Counted from the first letter of the stretch, positions 1 through 9,101 are shown. The stretch: DNA of 64,000 bases from Rhodococcus wratislaviensis (GCF_900455735.1 NZ_UAUI01000025.1:310001-374000), one strand, 5' to 3'. A program made the numbers and translations. The notes: a model not told the origin generated them from the letters alone.

Positions 1-1588
1 GGTCGCAGAGTGGTCGAGCGCGCTGACCCGGGCGCTCGACCTCCTCGTCGACGTCAGCGCCGCCGACACGTGGCAACTCGCGCAGGCGCGAAGAGAACTC
101 GGGGCGGCGATGGAACACGGCGGCGACGCGCTCCTGCGACTGTCGGACGTGCGCGCCATGCTGGCCACCCGGCTCGCGGGCCGTCCCACCCGCGCGAACT
201 TCCGCACGGGCGAGCTGACGGTGTGCACCATGGTGCCGATGCGGTCGGTGCCGCACCGCGTTGTCGTTCTCCTCGGTCTCGACGACGAGGTGTTCCCACG
301 CGGGGTGAGCGTGGACGGCGACGATGTTCTGGCCCGTAATCCCCTTCTCGGTGAACGTGATCCGCGCAGCGAGGATCGGCAGTTGCTGCTCGACGCCGTG
401 ATGTCGGCGAGTGAGAAACTCCTGCTGTTCTACACGGGCGCCGACCCCGTCACCGGTATGGCGCGACCGCCGGCGATCCCGCTGTCCGAGCTGCTCGACG
501 CGGTGGCGGCCACCGTCGGGAGCGATGCCCTCCCCGGCATCGTGACCCGGCATCCGTTGCAGCCGTTCGATGCACGCAACTTCCGGCCCGAGCACCCGTT
601 CAGTTTCGACCGTGCGGCGCTGGCCGGTGCCCGCGCGGCGCAGCACCCGCCCGAACCCGAGCCCGCATTCCTGCCGGCGCCGTTGGTGCCGCCGCAGCGC
701 GAGGACGTCGATCTCGCCGACCTCATCGCGTTCCTGGTGCACCCGACGCAGGCGTTTCTGCGGCAACGGCTCGGGTTGCGGGTCCCCGACGTGGACGAGG
801 ACCTCGCCGACGCACTGGAGGTGTCGCCCGATCCGCTGGCCCGGTGGGATCTCGGCCAGAGGATGCTCGTCGCGAGGCTGGCGGGAGTCGAACTGGCCGA
901 CTTCCGCGCCGCGGAGTGGCGCCGAGGGACGTTGCCGCCGTTCAAGTTGGGGGAGTCGGTGCTCGGTGGAATCGAGCACGCGGTCGAGTCGCTCGTCGCC
1001 GTCAGCGGGTCCGTGCACGTCGGCCGGGCGGAGACCGTGGACGTCGATGTCGATCTCGGCTCCGGACGGCGCCTCACCGGGACCGTCGGCGGTGTGCACG
1101 GATCGGTGATCGCGAGCACCACGTATTCGAAGTTGGGGCCGAAACAGCGCCTCACCGCCTGGGTGCAGTTGCTGGCCGTCGCGGCGTCCGACAACGAGAC
1201 CGAGTGGACTGCCGTCACGACCGGCCGCGGCGCGTACAGCCGTCCGGCGTGGCGCTCGACCCTCACCGCACCCGAGAACGCAGCGGAGGAGTTGGTGCGG
1301 CTCGTCGAACTGCGCGATCTGGGGTTGCACGCGCCGTTGCCGATCGCCACGGGCGCGTCGGCGGCGTATGCCGAACGACGCCACGGCGGCAGCAGCATGG
1401 AGGACGCGATCGCGGCGGCCCGGAAGGAATGGAGCAGTGATTTCGGTGACTCACGCGACCGGCACATCACGTACGTGTACGGGTCCTCACCGGGCATCGA
1501 CGTACTCGGCGACACGGTGACCATCGAGAATTACGCCCGGCAACTGTGGGCGCCGCTGCTCGCCGCCGAGACGTTGGCGCAGCCGTGA
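1..1588 (+). CDS. recC: Exodeoxyribonuclease V gamma subunit RecC, 3' part
   Basis: C-terminal part of RecC, the subunit of the RecBCD helicase-nuclease that recognises Chi and splits DNA strands in double-strand break repair. The reading frame is open to the left edge, so the gene starts outside the window; about 529 codons are visible. Family-like features are the segment LLGLDDEVFPRG (about 264-299), typical of the RecC inactive helicase-like domain, and a C-terminal inactive nuclease-like region. The stop overlaps the next start as GTGA (1585-1588), and recB and recD follow in the canonical order, which makes the assignment firm. Confidence 0.9.
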   Translation, partial: VAEWSSALTRALDLLVDVSAADTWQLAQARRELGAAMEHGGDALLRLSDVRAMLATRLAGRPTRANFRTGELTVCTMVPMRSVPHRVVVLLGLDDEVFPRGVSVDGDDVLARNPLLGERDPRSEDRQLLLDAVMSASEKLLLFYTGADPVTGMARPPAIPLSELLDAVAATVGSDALPGIVTRHPLQPFDARNFRPEHPFSFDRAALAGARAAQHPPEPEPAFLPAPLVPPQREDVDLADLIAFLVHPTQAFLRQRLGLRVPDVDEDLADALEVSPDPLARWDLGQRMLVARLAGVELADFRAAEWRRGTLPPFKLGESVLGGIEHAVESLVAVSGSVHVGRAETVDVDVDLGSGRRLTGTVGGVHGSVIASTTYSKLGPKQRLTAWVQLLAVAASDNETEWTAVTTGRGAYSRPAWRSTLTAPENAAEELVRLVELRDLGLHAPLPIATGASAAYAERRHGGSSMEDAIAAARKEWSSDFGDSRDRHITYVYGSSPGIDVLGDTVTIENYARQLWAPLLAAETLAQP

Positions 1589-4500
1589 CCGGCGCGCGCG
1601 GCTTCGACCTCCTCGGTCCGCTGCCGGAGGGTACGACTGTGCTCGAGGCGAGCGCCGGTACCGGCAAGACGTACGCGATCGTCGGCCTGGCCGCCCGATT
1701 CGTCGCCGAGGGGGGCGTGGACCTGTCGCAGCTGTTGCTGGTGACGTTCAGCCGGGCGGCGACGCAGGAGCTGCGTGAGCGCACCCGTGAGCGATTCGGT
1801 TCCGCCGCAGCCGCATTGGCCGATCCCGCGGCGGCGCGACTGAGCGCGGATCACGTGATCCGGCATCTCGCGGAGGCCGACCCCGAGGAGGTGACGTTGC
1901 GGCGCAGGCGCCTGCTGCAAGCCCTGTCGGACTTCGACGCCGCCACCATCGTGACCACCCACAGCTTCTGTCAGCGCATGCTCGACGGGCTCGGCATCGC
2001 GGGCGAGCGCGACCCCGACGCGGTGCTGGTCGAGGCCGCCGACGACCTCACGACGGAGGTGATCGCCGACCTGTACCTGCGGGCCTACAGTCGCGTCGAG
2101 GTCGCGCCGTTCACTCCGGCGGAGGCCACCGCGGCCGCCCGGGCCGCCATCTTCGACCCGCAGGCCGTGCTCGCCCCGGAAGATGCGCGGGGCACCCCTG
2201 CCGGGGATCGGGTGGCGTTCGCCGAGGCGGTGCGCGCCGAAGTCGAGCGGCGCAAACGCGCGGTGGGTCTGCGTGACTTCGACGATCTCCCGATGCTCCT
2301 CCATCGTGTCCTCAGCGATCCCGAGCACGGTGCGGCGGCCTGCCGGCGGGTCCGCGACCGCTACGGCGTCGTGCTCGTCGACGAGTTCCAGGACACCGAC
2401 CCGCTGCAATGGGACATTCTGCGCCGAACATTCCACGGCAGCGGAACGCTGGTGCTCGTCGGCGATCCGAAGCAGGCCATCTACGCGTTCCGCGGTGCGG
2501 AGGTGCTCAGCTATCTGGACGCGGTGCGGTCCGCCGACCGTCACCAGGAGTTGACCACCAACTGGCGCAGCGATCAGGAACTCCTCGACGGCCTCGAATA
2601 TCTGCACGGCGGCGCGGCGCTCGGGCATCCCGAGATCGTGGTGCACCGCGTCGACGGTGCGAGACCGAAGTCGCGTCTGACGGGGGCCGTGCCGCTGCGG
2701 CTGCGGTATCTGCCGAGGACCGGCGCCGGGCCGATCAACAAGTCGGGATACCCCGCGGTGGGGCCGCTCCGGAAGCGGATCGCGGCAGATCTCGCCGCCG
2801 ACATCGTCGCCCTCCTCGACGGCGGCGCGACACTCGACGTCGGGGGGAGCATCCGACTCGTCGAACCCGGCGACATCGCCGTCCTGGTCCGCACCAACGC
2901 GCAGATCACGCTGGTCCACGACGCCCTCGACCGGGCGGGTGTGCCGTCCGTGCTCGCCGGCGGCGCCAGCGTCTTCACGACTCCGGCGGCGCAGCACTGG
3001 CTGTGGATCCTGCAGGCCATCGAGCAACCGCACCGTTCCGACCGGGTGCGGCTGGCCGCGCTCACCCCGCTGCTCGGACATACGGCCGAGGAACTCGACG
3101 CCCGAGGTGACGACATCGTTGCCGAGGTGGGCGGGCAACTCCGGGAACTCGGCGCGGTGTTCGCGCTGTCCGGTTTCGCGGCGCTGTTCGAACGACTGTC
3201 CGCGGTCGGCGCGCTGGAGGCGCGACTGCTTCGGGTGGCGGCGGGCGAGCGGGCGCTGACCGATCTCCGGCACGTGGCGCAGTTGCTCAACAGTGCCGCC
3301 GTCGAGCAGTCGCTCGGTCTGACGGCCGTCACCCGCTGGCTCACCGAGCGCATGAAGGATCCGTCCTCGGGCGGGGTGGATCGCAGTCGACGCCTCGACA
3401 GTGACGCCGCGGCGGTGCAGATCGCGACCGTTCACGCCAGCAAGGGCCTCGAATTCCCGCTCGTCTACCTGCCGTACGCCTGGGACGCCGCCAAGATCTC
3501 GAAACCGAGCAAACTGCTGCTGCACGACGACGACGGGCGACGCATCCTCGACGTCGGTGGTCCCGGCAGCCCCGGCTACGCGGACCGCCGGAACCGGCAC
3601 GACGCCGAAGAGGCGGGGGAGGAGTTGCGGCTGCTGTACGTCGCGCTGACCCGGGCGATGTGCGGGCTCGTGGTGTGGTGGGCGCCGGCGTTCACGACGG
3701 CGGGCGCACCGCTGCACCGGATGATCCTGGGGCGGCAGCCCGGGCAGCGGGAGGTCCCGCAGAAGGTCACCGTTCCCGAGGATCCGGTTGTCGCGGAACG
3801 GTTGTCCGCGTGGGGTACGGCGGCACCCGAGACGGTGACCGTCGAGGCGGTGGGTTCCGACCCGATCGTTCGGGTCGGATGGACACCGCAGCGTGAGCCC
3901 AGCGGAGACCTCGAAGCCGCTCGCTTCCGGCGGCTGCTCGACACGCGCTGGCGTCGCACGTCGTATTCGGCGTTGACCGCGTCCGCGCACGACGCGCCCG
4001 CGGTGGGCAGCGAGGCCGAGGTCGAGGAGAAGACGGACGAACCGGCCGAACCTCCATTGCACGCGCCGGCCGACCTCACTGCGGGGGTGCCGTCGACGAT
4101 GAACGAACTGCCCGGCGGCGCGGCGTTCGGCACGCTCGTGCACGCCGTCTTCGAGATCGTCGACACCGCGGCACCCGACCTGGATGCAGAAGTCCTGCGG
4201 TGCTGCCGCGACGTGATCGCGTCGACCCTGTCGGACATCGACCCCGCCCAGCTGGCGACGGCGCTCGTGCCCGTGCTGCGCACTCCGCTCGGCGCGGGGC
4301 CCGAGCCGACACTCGCCGACATCGCCCCCGCAGACCTGCTGGCGGAACTCGACTTCGAACTGCCGCTCGCCGGCGGCGACACACCGTCGCTCACCGTGAT
4401 GCTCGACGGAATCGGCAGGCTGCTGCGCAGTCACCTTCCCGTCGACGATTCGTTGCGGTCGTACGCCGATGCCGTGCAGACACTCGAACCGACCCCGCTG

Positions 4501-4896
4501 CGCGGATACCTCACCGGCAGCATCGACGCCGTGCTGCGACTGCCCGGACCGCGGTACGTCGTGGTCGACTACAAGACCAATCGCCTCGCGCAGGGCGACC
4601 TGACCACCGCGCACTACACCAGCGAGAGGATGGCCGCCGAAATGCTGCGGGCGCACTATCCGCTGCAGGCGTTGCTGTATTCCGTTGCGTTGCACCGCTA
4701 CCTGCGCTGGCGGCAGCCGGACTACGATCCCGCGGTGCACCTCGGTGGTGTCCAGTATCTGTTCGTTCGCGGAATGGTCGGCCCCGACACCCCACCGGGC
4801 TGTGGAGTCTTCGACTGGGCGCCGCCCGCCGCACTGATCGCCGAGCTGTCCGATCTGCTGTCCGGGTCGGCCTCCGAGCACGGGGGGACCCGATGA
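1585..4896 (+). CDS. recB: Exodeoxyribonuclease V beta subunit RecB
   Basis: RecB is the 3'-5' helicase and nuclease subunit of RecBCD. The GTG at 1585 is chosen because it overlaps the recC stop by 4 bases and puts the Walker A motif EASAGTGKTY near residues 21-30, as in the family. The protein is 1103 aa. UvrD-type motifs follow: VLVDEFQDTD near residue 262, GDPKQAIYAFRGA near 292 and HASKGLEFPLVYLPY near 617. The C-terminal nuclease domain carries VVVDYKTNR near residue 992, with the Asp and Lys of the metal-binding site. The stop overlaps recD as ATGA, so translation is coupled. An in-frame ATG upstream at 1546 lies inside recC and is unlikely to be used. Confidence 0.95.
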   Translation: MTGARGFDLLGPLPEGTTVLEASAGTGKTYAIVGLAARFVAEGGVDLSQLLLVTFSRAATQELRERTRERFGSAAAALADPAAARLSADHVIRHLAEADPEEVTLRRRRLLQALSDFDAATIVTTHSFCQRMLDGLGIAGERDPDAVLVEAADDLTTEVIADLYLRAYSRVEVAPFTPAEATAAARAAIFDPQAVLAPEDARGTPAGDRVAFAEAVRAEVERRKRAVGLRDFDDLPMLLHRVLSDPEHGAAACRRVRDRYGVVLVDEFQDTDPLQWDILRRTFHGSGTLVLVGDPKQAIYAFRGAEVLSYLDAVRSADRHQELTTNWRSDQELLDGLEYLHGGAALGHPEIVVHRVDGARPKSRLTGAVPLRLRYLPRTGAGPINKSGYPAVGPLRKRIAADLAADIVALLDGGATLDVGGSIRLVEPGDIAVLVRTNAQITLVHDALDRAGVPSVLAGGASVFTTPAAQHWLWILQAIEQPHRSDRVRLAALTPLLGHTAEELDARGDDIVAEVGGQLRELGAVFALSGFAALFERLSAVGALEARLLRVAAGERALTDLRHVAQLLNSAAVEQSLGLTAVTRWLTERMKDPSSGGVDRSRRLDSDAAAVQIATVHASKGLEFPLVYLPYAWDAAKISKPSKLLLHDDDGRRILDVGGPGSPGYADRRNRHDAEEAGEELRLLYVALTRAMCGLVVWWAPAFTTAGAPLHRMILGRQPGQREVPQKVTVPEDPVVAERLSAWGTAAPETVTVEAVGSDPIVRVGWTPQREPSGDLEAARFRRLLDTRWRRTSYSALTASAHDAPAVGSEAEVEEKTDEPAEPPLHAPADLTAGVPSTMNELPGGAAFGTLVHAVFEIVDTAAPDLDAEVLRCCRDVIASTLSDIDPAQLATALVPVLRTPLGAGPEPTLADIAPADLLAELDFELPLAGGDTPSLTVMLDGIGRLLRSHLPVDDSLRSYADAVQTLEPTPLRGYLTGSIDAVLRLPGPRYVVVDYKTNRLAQGDLTTAHYTSERMAAEMLRAHYPLQALLYSVALHRYLRWRQPDYDPAVHLGGVQYLFVRGMVGPDTPPGCGVFDWAPPAALIAELSDLLSGSASEHGGTR

Positions 4897-6761
4897 CCGA
4901 GGTGCAGGTGGCGCAGCGCGGCAAGGGGATGCTGCGGGTCTTCAACGAGGCCGGTGTGCTGGCCGCCGCGGACGTGCACGTCGCGTTGCGGTTGTCGGCG
5001 CTCGGCGGCGAATCCTCGGAAGACGTCGTCCTGGCGACCGCGCTGGCGGTGCGCGCGGTGCGGTCCGGTTCGGTGTGCCTCGACCTCACGCGGATCCGCG
5101 AAGTGACCGTCGACGAGGAGTCCGAAGTCGATCTCGACGCGCTGCCCTGGCCGGACGACGGCACCGTCGTCGAGGCACTGCGGCGGAGTCCGCTGGTCAC
5201 GGGCGGTTCGGCCGGACCGCTGCGACCGCTGCGGCTCGTCGACACCGCCGAGGGCGGGCTGCTCTACCTCGACCGGTACTTCCGGCAGGAAGCGACCATC
5301 CGGCGGGTACTCGACCAGCGCGCCGTCGGGTATCCCCTCGTCGACGAGCAGTCGCTGCGGGAGGGGCTGGACGTGTTGTTCCGCGACCAGCACGACCACG
5401 GGGCGCCGTCTCCGTCGCCGGATCGGCAGCGGATCGCCGCCGCGGTCGCCGCCACACAGTGGACGTCGGTGGTGGTCGGCGGACCCGGAACAGGTAAGAC
5501 GCACACTGTCGCCCGGGTGCTGGCGCTGCTGATCAGACAGCCCGGGCCGGGGCTGCGTATCGCGCTCGCCGCACCCACCGGGAAGGCAGCGGCGCGATTG
5601 CAGGAGTCGGTCCGCGAGCAGTCCGACGCACTCGGGTTGCCGTCCGACCTGACTGCGATGACGCTGCATCGGCTGCTGGGCTGGCAGCGCGGACGCGGCA
5701 GCCGGTTCCGCTACAACGCGAACAATCACCTGCCCTACGACGCGATCGTGGTCGACGAGACGTCGATGGTGTCGCTGACGATGATGTGCCGGCTCCTCGA
5801 AGCGGTCCGCCCGGACACTCGGCTGGTGCTCGTCGGCGACCCCGATCAGCTGACGTCCGTCGACGCGGGCGCGGTCCTGGCCGATCTCGTGGCCCGGCCG
5901 GTGACGGGAACCGAGAATCCGGTGCTCACCAGGATCGTCGGCGACGACCTCGAGGCCGCCGACGACCCGCTCGAGGCCGCCTTGAGTGCGGGAGAACGGG
6001 ACAGAGTGCGAGGCGGTGTGGTCCGGCTCAGCCGCGGGCGTCGGTTCGGCGGCGGCATCGCTCAACTGGCTGTCGCGGTGCGGAACGGCGAACCGGACGA
6101 GGTCATGAAGATCCTGTCGAGCGGTGCCCCCGAGGTGTCGTTCCACGGTCCGGAAGACCTGGACGCACTGCGGGCGGACGTGGTGGGGACGGCTGCCGCG
6201 GTCACCGGGTCCGCGGAATCCGGCGATGCCTTTGCTGCCCTTCGGTATTCGGAGGAGCACCGGCTGTTGTGCGCGCACCGGGAAGGTCCGTACGGCGTGC
6301 AGCGGTGGGCGCGGCAGGCGATGGAGTGGATAGGGGAGGCGACGGGGCAGCGGCTGAACCCGGATCGTTGGTATCCGGGCCAGCCGCTGATGGTGACTGC
6401 CAATGATCACGAAACGAAGATCTACAACGGCGACACCGGGGTGATCGTGCGCCGCGACGACGACGAACTCGTCGCCGCCTTCGTGCGCGGCAGCGAACCG
6501 TTCCTGTTGCACCCGACGCATCTGTCCGCCGTGCAGACGGTGTACGCGATGACGATTCACCGCAGTCAGGGCAGCCAGTACGACACGGTGTCCGTGGTAC
6601 TTCCCGGCGAGGCGTCGTCGCTGCTGACTCGCGAATTGCTGTACACCGCGATCACCCGGGCACGGCAGCACGTGCGGATCATCGGTTCCGAGGATGCAGT
6701 GCGGGCGGGAGTGCAACGCCGGGTGCTGCGGGCGAGTGGGCTCCGGAGGGCGATTCCGTAG
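4893..6761 (+). CDS. recD: Exodeoxyribonuclease V alpha subunit RecD
   Basis: RecD is the 5'-3' superfamily 1B helicase of RecBCD. The ATG at 4893 overlaps the recB stop by 4 bases; the protein is 622 aa, close to the usual size. Walker A is VVGGPGTGKT near residue 194, Walker B is VVDETSMVS near 284, and the late motifs MTIHRSQGSQYDTV (near 552) and LLYTAITRAR (near 582) are intact. It is the last gene of recCBD. Its 3' end overlaps the converging DoxX gene by 83 bases, so antisense transcription between the two units is possible. Confidence 0.95.
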   Translation: MTEVQVAQRGKGMLRVFNEAGVLAAADVHVALRLSALGGESSEDVVLATALAVRAVRSGSVCLDLTRIREVTVDEESEVDLDALPWPDDGTVVEALRRSPLVTGGSAGPLRPLRLVDTAEGGLLYLDRYFRQEATIRRVLDQRAVGYPLVDEQSLREGLDVLFRDQHDHGAPSPSPDRQRIAAAVAATQWTSVVVGGPGTGKTHTVARVLALLIRQPGPGLRIALAAPTGKAAARLQESVREQSDALGLPSDLTAMTLHRLLGWQRGRGSRFRYNANNHLPYDAIVVDETSMVSLTMMCRLLEAVRPDTRLVLVGDPDQLTSVDAGAVLADLVARPVTGTENPVLTRIVGDDLEAADDPLEAALSAGERDRVRGGVVRLSRGRRFGGGIAQLAVAVRNGEPDEVMKILSSGAPEVSFHGPEDLDALRADVVGTAAAVTGSAESGDAFAALRYSEEHRLLCAHREGPYGVQRWARQAMEWIGEATGQRLNPDRWYPGQPLMVTANDHETKIYNGDTGVIVRRDDDELVAAFVRGSEPFLLHPTHLSAVQTVYAMTIHRSQGSQYDTVSVVLPGEASSLLTRELLYTAITRARQHVRIIGSEDAVRAGVQRRVLRASGLRRAIP

Positions 6762-7209
6762 CCCGGCTCCGCCGGTAAGCGATCACGACCGCCAGCGTTG
6801 CCGACACGAAGACGACCTGCAGGAGTGTCCGGGGGATCAGGGCTTCGAACGGTCCCGTCGAGAGTCCCTCCACGGCGGCGTACACGTTCGCCGGGAACAT
6901 CACGATGAGCAGGGCGGTGAGGCAGCCCGCCGCCCACGGCGCAATGCGTCGTATCAGCAGCCCCGCGGCGCCGGCCAGTTCGAGTAGACCGGTCACGGTC
7001 ACCAGCAGCCCGGGATTCGGCAGCGACGGCGGGACCATGGCAACGAGTTCCGCACGCATCCCGACGAAGTGGGCCATGCCGGTCAGGGTGAACATGGCCG
7101 CGAGGCCGCCCCGCAGGGCGACGGGCCACGGCCGCAGCCGGCGCACACCAGCCGCGCCCGCGACGAGGAGTGCCAGAGTGACGGCAACGAGGGCGATCAA
7201 GGGTTCCAT
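6679..7209 (-). CDS. DoxX-family membrane protein
   Basis: Small integral membrane protein of 176 aa with about four hydrophobic helices, matching the DoxX/DoxD family in size and layout (a GMAHFVGM-like segment after helix 2 and an ELAGAAGLL helix). These proteins often accompany redox or electrophile-stress genes, but no precise role is established for this one. The start at 7209 has a good ribosome site (GGAGAAGG) just upstream; longer frames in this phase are artefacts. It lies 19 bases after the DUF4188 gene on the same strand and is probably its operon partner. The tail overlaps recD. Confidence 0.8.
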   Translation of the reverse strand: MEPLIALVAVTLALLVAGAAGVRRLRPWPVALRGGLAAMFTLTGMAHFVGMRAELVAMVPPSLPNPGLLVTVTGLLELAGAAGLLIRRIAPWAAGCLTALLIVMFPANVYAAVEGLSTGPFEALIPRTLLQVVFVSATLAVVIAYRRSRATESPSGAHSPAAPGVALPPALHPRNR

Positions 7210-7228
7210 GGTCCTTCTCCTGAATCGA

Positions 7229-7720
7229 TCACTGTTCGTGGGTGGTGGTGCTGCGGGACAGCCGGTCTCGGGCGCGGCTGAACTTCTGCGCGACGGACAC
7301 ACGTGCGGTGGCACGAGCGAGGCCCATCGCCGGCGTGCCGACGTAGATCGACTCGGCGCGGTCCACCGGATAGGTCTCGTGCCAGACGCCGACCGCACCG
7401 GGTGCCTTGCGGGCCCGCCGGTTGAATGCGGCCCAGGCCGGACGATGCGTCGCTCGGCTGTCACTGGCGTAGGCGTACAGCTTGTCGACGGAGTTCCAGT
7501 ACTGGATCACTGTCGGGCCGCGCCCCTCGAACGTCAGGCGGTAGCCCATCAGGCCTGAATCCGGGTCCTCGGACAGTTCGCGCAGCATCCTCGGCATGGC
7601 GAGGAAGGTGGGCAGCCAGAGGTCCGGTCGCCAGGGTCGGTTGATGGTCATCCCGATCAGGAAGACCACCAGTTCTCCGTCGTAGTGGTGCGTCGAACGG
7701 GCGGGTTCGATCGTCGTCAT
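7229..7720 (-). CDS. DUF4188 domain protein
   Basis: A 163 aa protein resembling the DUF4188 family, which has a ferredoxin-like monooxygenase/dehydratase fold. The visible family features are FLIGMTINRPWRPDLWLP near the N terminus, QYWNSVDKLYAYA in the middle and a WHETYPV segment later. The biochemical function is unknown; family members are often annotated as monooxygenase-like and sit beside DoxX or PadR/MarR-type regulators. The start at 7720 is preceded by GGGAGGC. An AT-rich inverted repeat upstream (7746-7777) looks like an operator, but no regulator gene is adjacent here. Confidence 0.75.
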   Translation of the reverse strand: MTTIEPARSTHHYDGELVVFLIGMTINRPWRPDLWLPTFLAMPRMLRELSEDPDSGLMGYRLTFEGRGPTVIQYWNSVDKLYAYASDSRATHRPAWAAFNRRARKAPGAVGVWHETYPVDRAESIYVGTPAMGLARATARVSVAQKFSRARDRLSRSTTTHEQ

Positions 7721-7745
7721 CGGATGCCTCCCAATGTTGGATACC

Positions 7746-7777
7746 GATACTATCTAATAATGGATAGTGGTGGTATC
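7746..7777. promoter_or_regulatory. Inverted-repeat operator candidate before the DUF4188-doxX operon
   Basis: In a GC-rich setting this AT-rich stretch contains ACTATC (7749-7754) and GATAGT (7763-7768) separated by 8 bases, framed by GATAC (7746-7750) and GTATC (7773-7777). The octamer TATCTAAT also occurs twice, 23 bases apart (7751, 7774). It lies 26-57 bases upstream of the DUF4188 start, where a repressor of the TetR/MarR/PadR type would bind. The cognate regulator is not identified. Confidence 0.55.
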
Positions 7778-7804
7778 TAATGTCAAGGGGTGTGGGCATG
7801 AAAA

Positions 7805-7833
7805 ACCCGGGCCGCGCAGTGCGCGGCCCGGGT
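7805..7833 (-). terminator. Rho-independent terminator of the pentapeptide-repeat gene
   Basis: A perfect 13-bp GC-rich stem (7805-7817 with 7821-7833) and a 3-base loop, followed on the minus strand by five T residues. It lies 19 bases downstream of the stop of the minus-strand pentapeptide-repeat gene. Confidence 0.85.
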
Positions 7834-7851
7834 GAATGGGTCAGGAGTGGG

Positions 7852-8358
7852 CTACGGCGCCGGAGCGGGCGGTGCCGGTGTCGGTGTCACCGGGACGACC
7901 GACGCGAGTGCGCGCTCGTGGGCCTCGGTGGACCATTCGGGCTCGGTCGTGATGTTCATGTCCCCGACGATCGTGCCGAAGATGTCGATGTCCGTGCTGT
8001 ACAAGATCACCGCGTTGCGCTGCGAATCCGTGAAGTTCGTGCCGGTGATGTTCGCGTCGCTCAGATCGGCGTACGACAGATTCGCGGCAGCGAAGTTGGT
8101 GCCGGTGAGATTCGCCCGTTTCATGTTCGCCCCCGACAGGTCGGCGAAGCTCAGGTTCAGGCCGGCCAGATTCGCGGCACTCAGATCGGCGCCGGGGCAC
8201 GTCGTGCGATCGTCGGGATTCGGATTCGCCACAATTCTGCAGCCGTTGATCTCGGTGAGGACGTCCGCCGCGGCCGTTGCGGCGCCCGCGGTGAGTGCGG
8301 CACCCCCGGCCAGCGCGACCGCGCCCAGTGTCAGAGCCCTGAAATGTGTCCTGCTCAT
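7852..8358 (-). CDS. Secreted pentapeptide-repeat protein
   Basis: A 168 aa protein from the ATG at 8358, preferred over the one 30 bases upstream because GAGGGGGC lies at ribosome-site distance. The N terminus is a signal peptide (positive MSRTHFR, then a hydrophobic Ala/Gly-rich core ending near TAAADV). Residues about 55-115 are tandem A(D/N)LXX pentapeptides, such as DLSAANLAGL and DLSGANMKRANL, which should form a right-handed quadrilateral beta-helix. The C terminus is Pro/Ala-rich. DNA-mimicking gyrase-protecting members of this family are cytoplasmic; an exported one probably has another, unknown role. No functional partner is evident nearby. Confidence 0.75.
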   Translation of the reverse strand: MSRTHFRALTLGAVALAGGAALTAGAATAAADVLTEINGCRIVANPNPDDRTTCPGADLSAANLAGLNLSFADLSGANMKRANLTGTNFAAANLSYADLSDANITGTNFTDSQRNAVILYSTDIDIFGTIVGDMNITTEPEWSTEAHERALASVVPVTPTPAPPAPAP

Positions 8359-8471
8359 GCGGGACTGCCCCCTCGCGTAGAACCTCAACCGTCATCGCCG
8401 AACTTAGTGCCGAGCGCCCTGCGCCGCACGGGGAATGGCGACACCTGCACGTCGGATGAGGCGTCGCGGGA

Positions 8472-8553
8472 CGCACACGCACCCCTTCTCTGCAGACGCA
8501 CCCGTTCTCGGGCCCGAAACGGGGTGCGTGGGCACAGAAGGGGTGCGTGTGCG
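8472..8553. repeat. Nested palindrome, copy 1
   Basis: Perfect 18-bp outer arms (8472-8489 and 8536-8553) enclose a second inverted repeat (8496-8506 with 8518-8529, one bulged base) and a central 10-bp palindrome TCGGGCCCGA (8508-8517). The 33-base core 8497-8529 is repeated exactly at 8633-8665. This could be a terminator-like RNA structure or a mobile palindromic repeat. It lies downstream of the Excalibur gene on its transcribed strand. Confidence 0.8.
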
Positions 8554-8613
8554 GGCACGGCGCGGCGGTGCTGCCGGAGCGGCGGGCGCGGCGGGCGCGG
8601 GCAGAAATACCTT

Positions 8614-8689
8614 CGCACCCCTTCTCGGCAGGCGCACCCGTTCTCGGGCCCGAAACGGGGTGCGTCCACACACAAGAGGTGCGTGTGCG
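8614..8689. repeat. Nested palindrome, copy 2
   Basis: Second copy of the element at 8472-8553, 136 bases further on. The 33-base core is identical, but the outer arms are eroded: the left arm CGCACCCCTTCT faces a right arm three bases shorter. Spacer bases between core and arms have diverged. A conserved core with decayed arms suggests a duplicated palindromic element rather than two independent terminators. Confidence 0.75.
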
Positions 8690-8711
8690 GGCGCGGAGCG
8701 CCGGTGACCGA

Positions 8712-9101
8712 TTACTCGCAGGCGATGCCGTCGTTGTCGCGGTCGAGGTGCGGAGCGTAACCGTCCTGGCCGCGGTAGATCGGCGTCACGCCGGCATTGC
8801 GGGCCTCGGTGCAGTTCTTGTATCCCGTCCGCGGTGCGGGTGCCGGGGGTGCCGGAGCCGCCTGCGGTGTGGGGGCTGCCTGGGGCGCCGGGGCGACCTG
8901 CGGTGCGGGTGCCGGTGCTGCCGGGGCGGCGGGCGCGGGCGGCAGGAGGGGGTTCACGGCGTCGGCCGAACCGCTGGGAATCAGGGACGCAATCTCCGGG
9001 GGAAGGAAATCGAAGATCGTCGCCGCCTGCGCGGAGGGCGCGGCCGCCATAGAAATGGCGGCACATCCGAGGACGCCGAGAATTAACCGTCGAGCTTTCA
9101 T
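8712..9101 (-). CDS. Secreted Excalibur calcium-binding-domain protein
   Basis: A 129 aa protein starting at 9101 (GAGG just upstream). It begins with a signal peptide (KARRLILGVLGCAA then a cleavage-like AQA-AT), continues with a Pro/Ala linker of repeated PAPQ/PAPA units (residues about 50-90), and ends in an Excalibur domain: NCTEARNAG, then DRDNDGIACE at the extreme C terminus. The DxDxDG loop suggests calcium binding, as known for this family of cell-envelope-associated proteins. The role is unknown, probably at the cell surface. The nested palindromes lie just downstream. Confidence 0.8.
   Translation of the reverse strand: MKARRLILGVLGCAAISMAAAPSAQAATIFDFLPPEIASLIPSGSADAVNPLLPPAPAAPAAPAPAPQVAPAPQAAPTPQAAPAPPAPAPRTGYKNCTEARNAGVTPIYRGQDGYAPHLDRDNDGIACE

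Larger units (their letters stand above)
8359..8711. other. Gene-free interval holding the palindrome pair
   Basis: No convincing gene in 353 bases. Apart from the two nested palindromes it holds the promoter side of the pentapeptide-repeat gene (right after 8358). Open frames crossing it are low-complexity translations of the repeats. Confidence 0.7.

Noticed and set aside
1531..4881. A 1116-codon open frame antisense to recB
   Set aside because: High GC content leaves long antisense frames; the sense strand has all RecB motifs and the antisense protein has none.
8435..8707. Frames across the nested palindromes
   Set aside because: Their translations are low-complexity products of the inverted repeats and exist on both strands.
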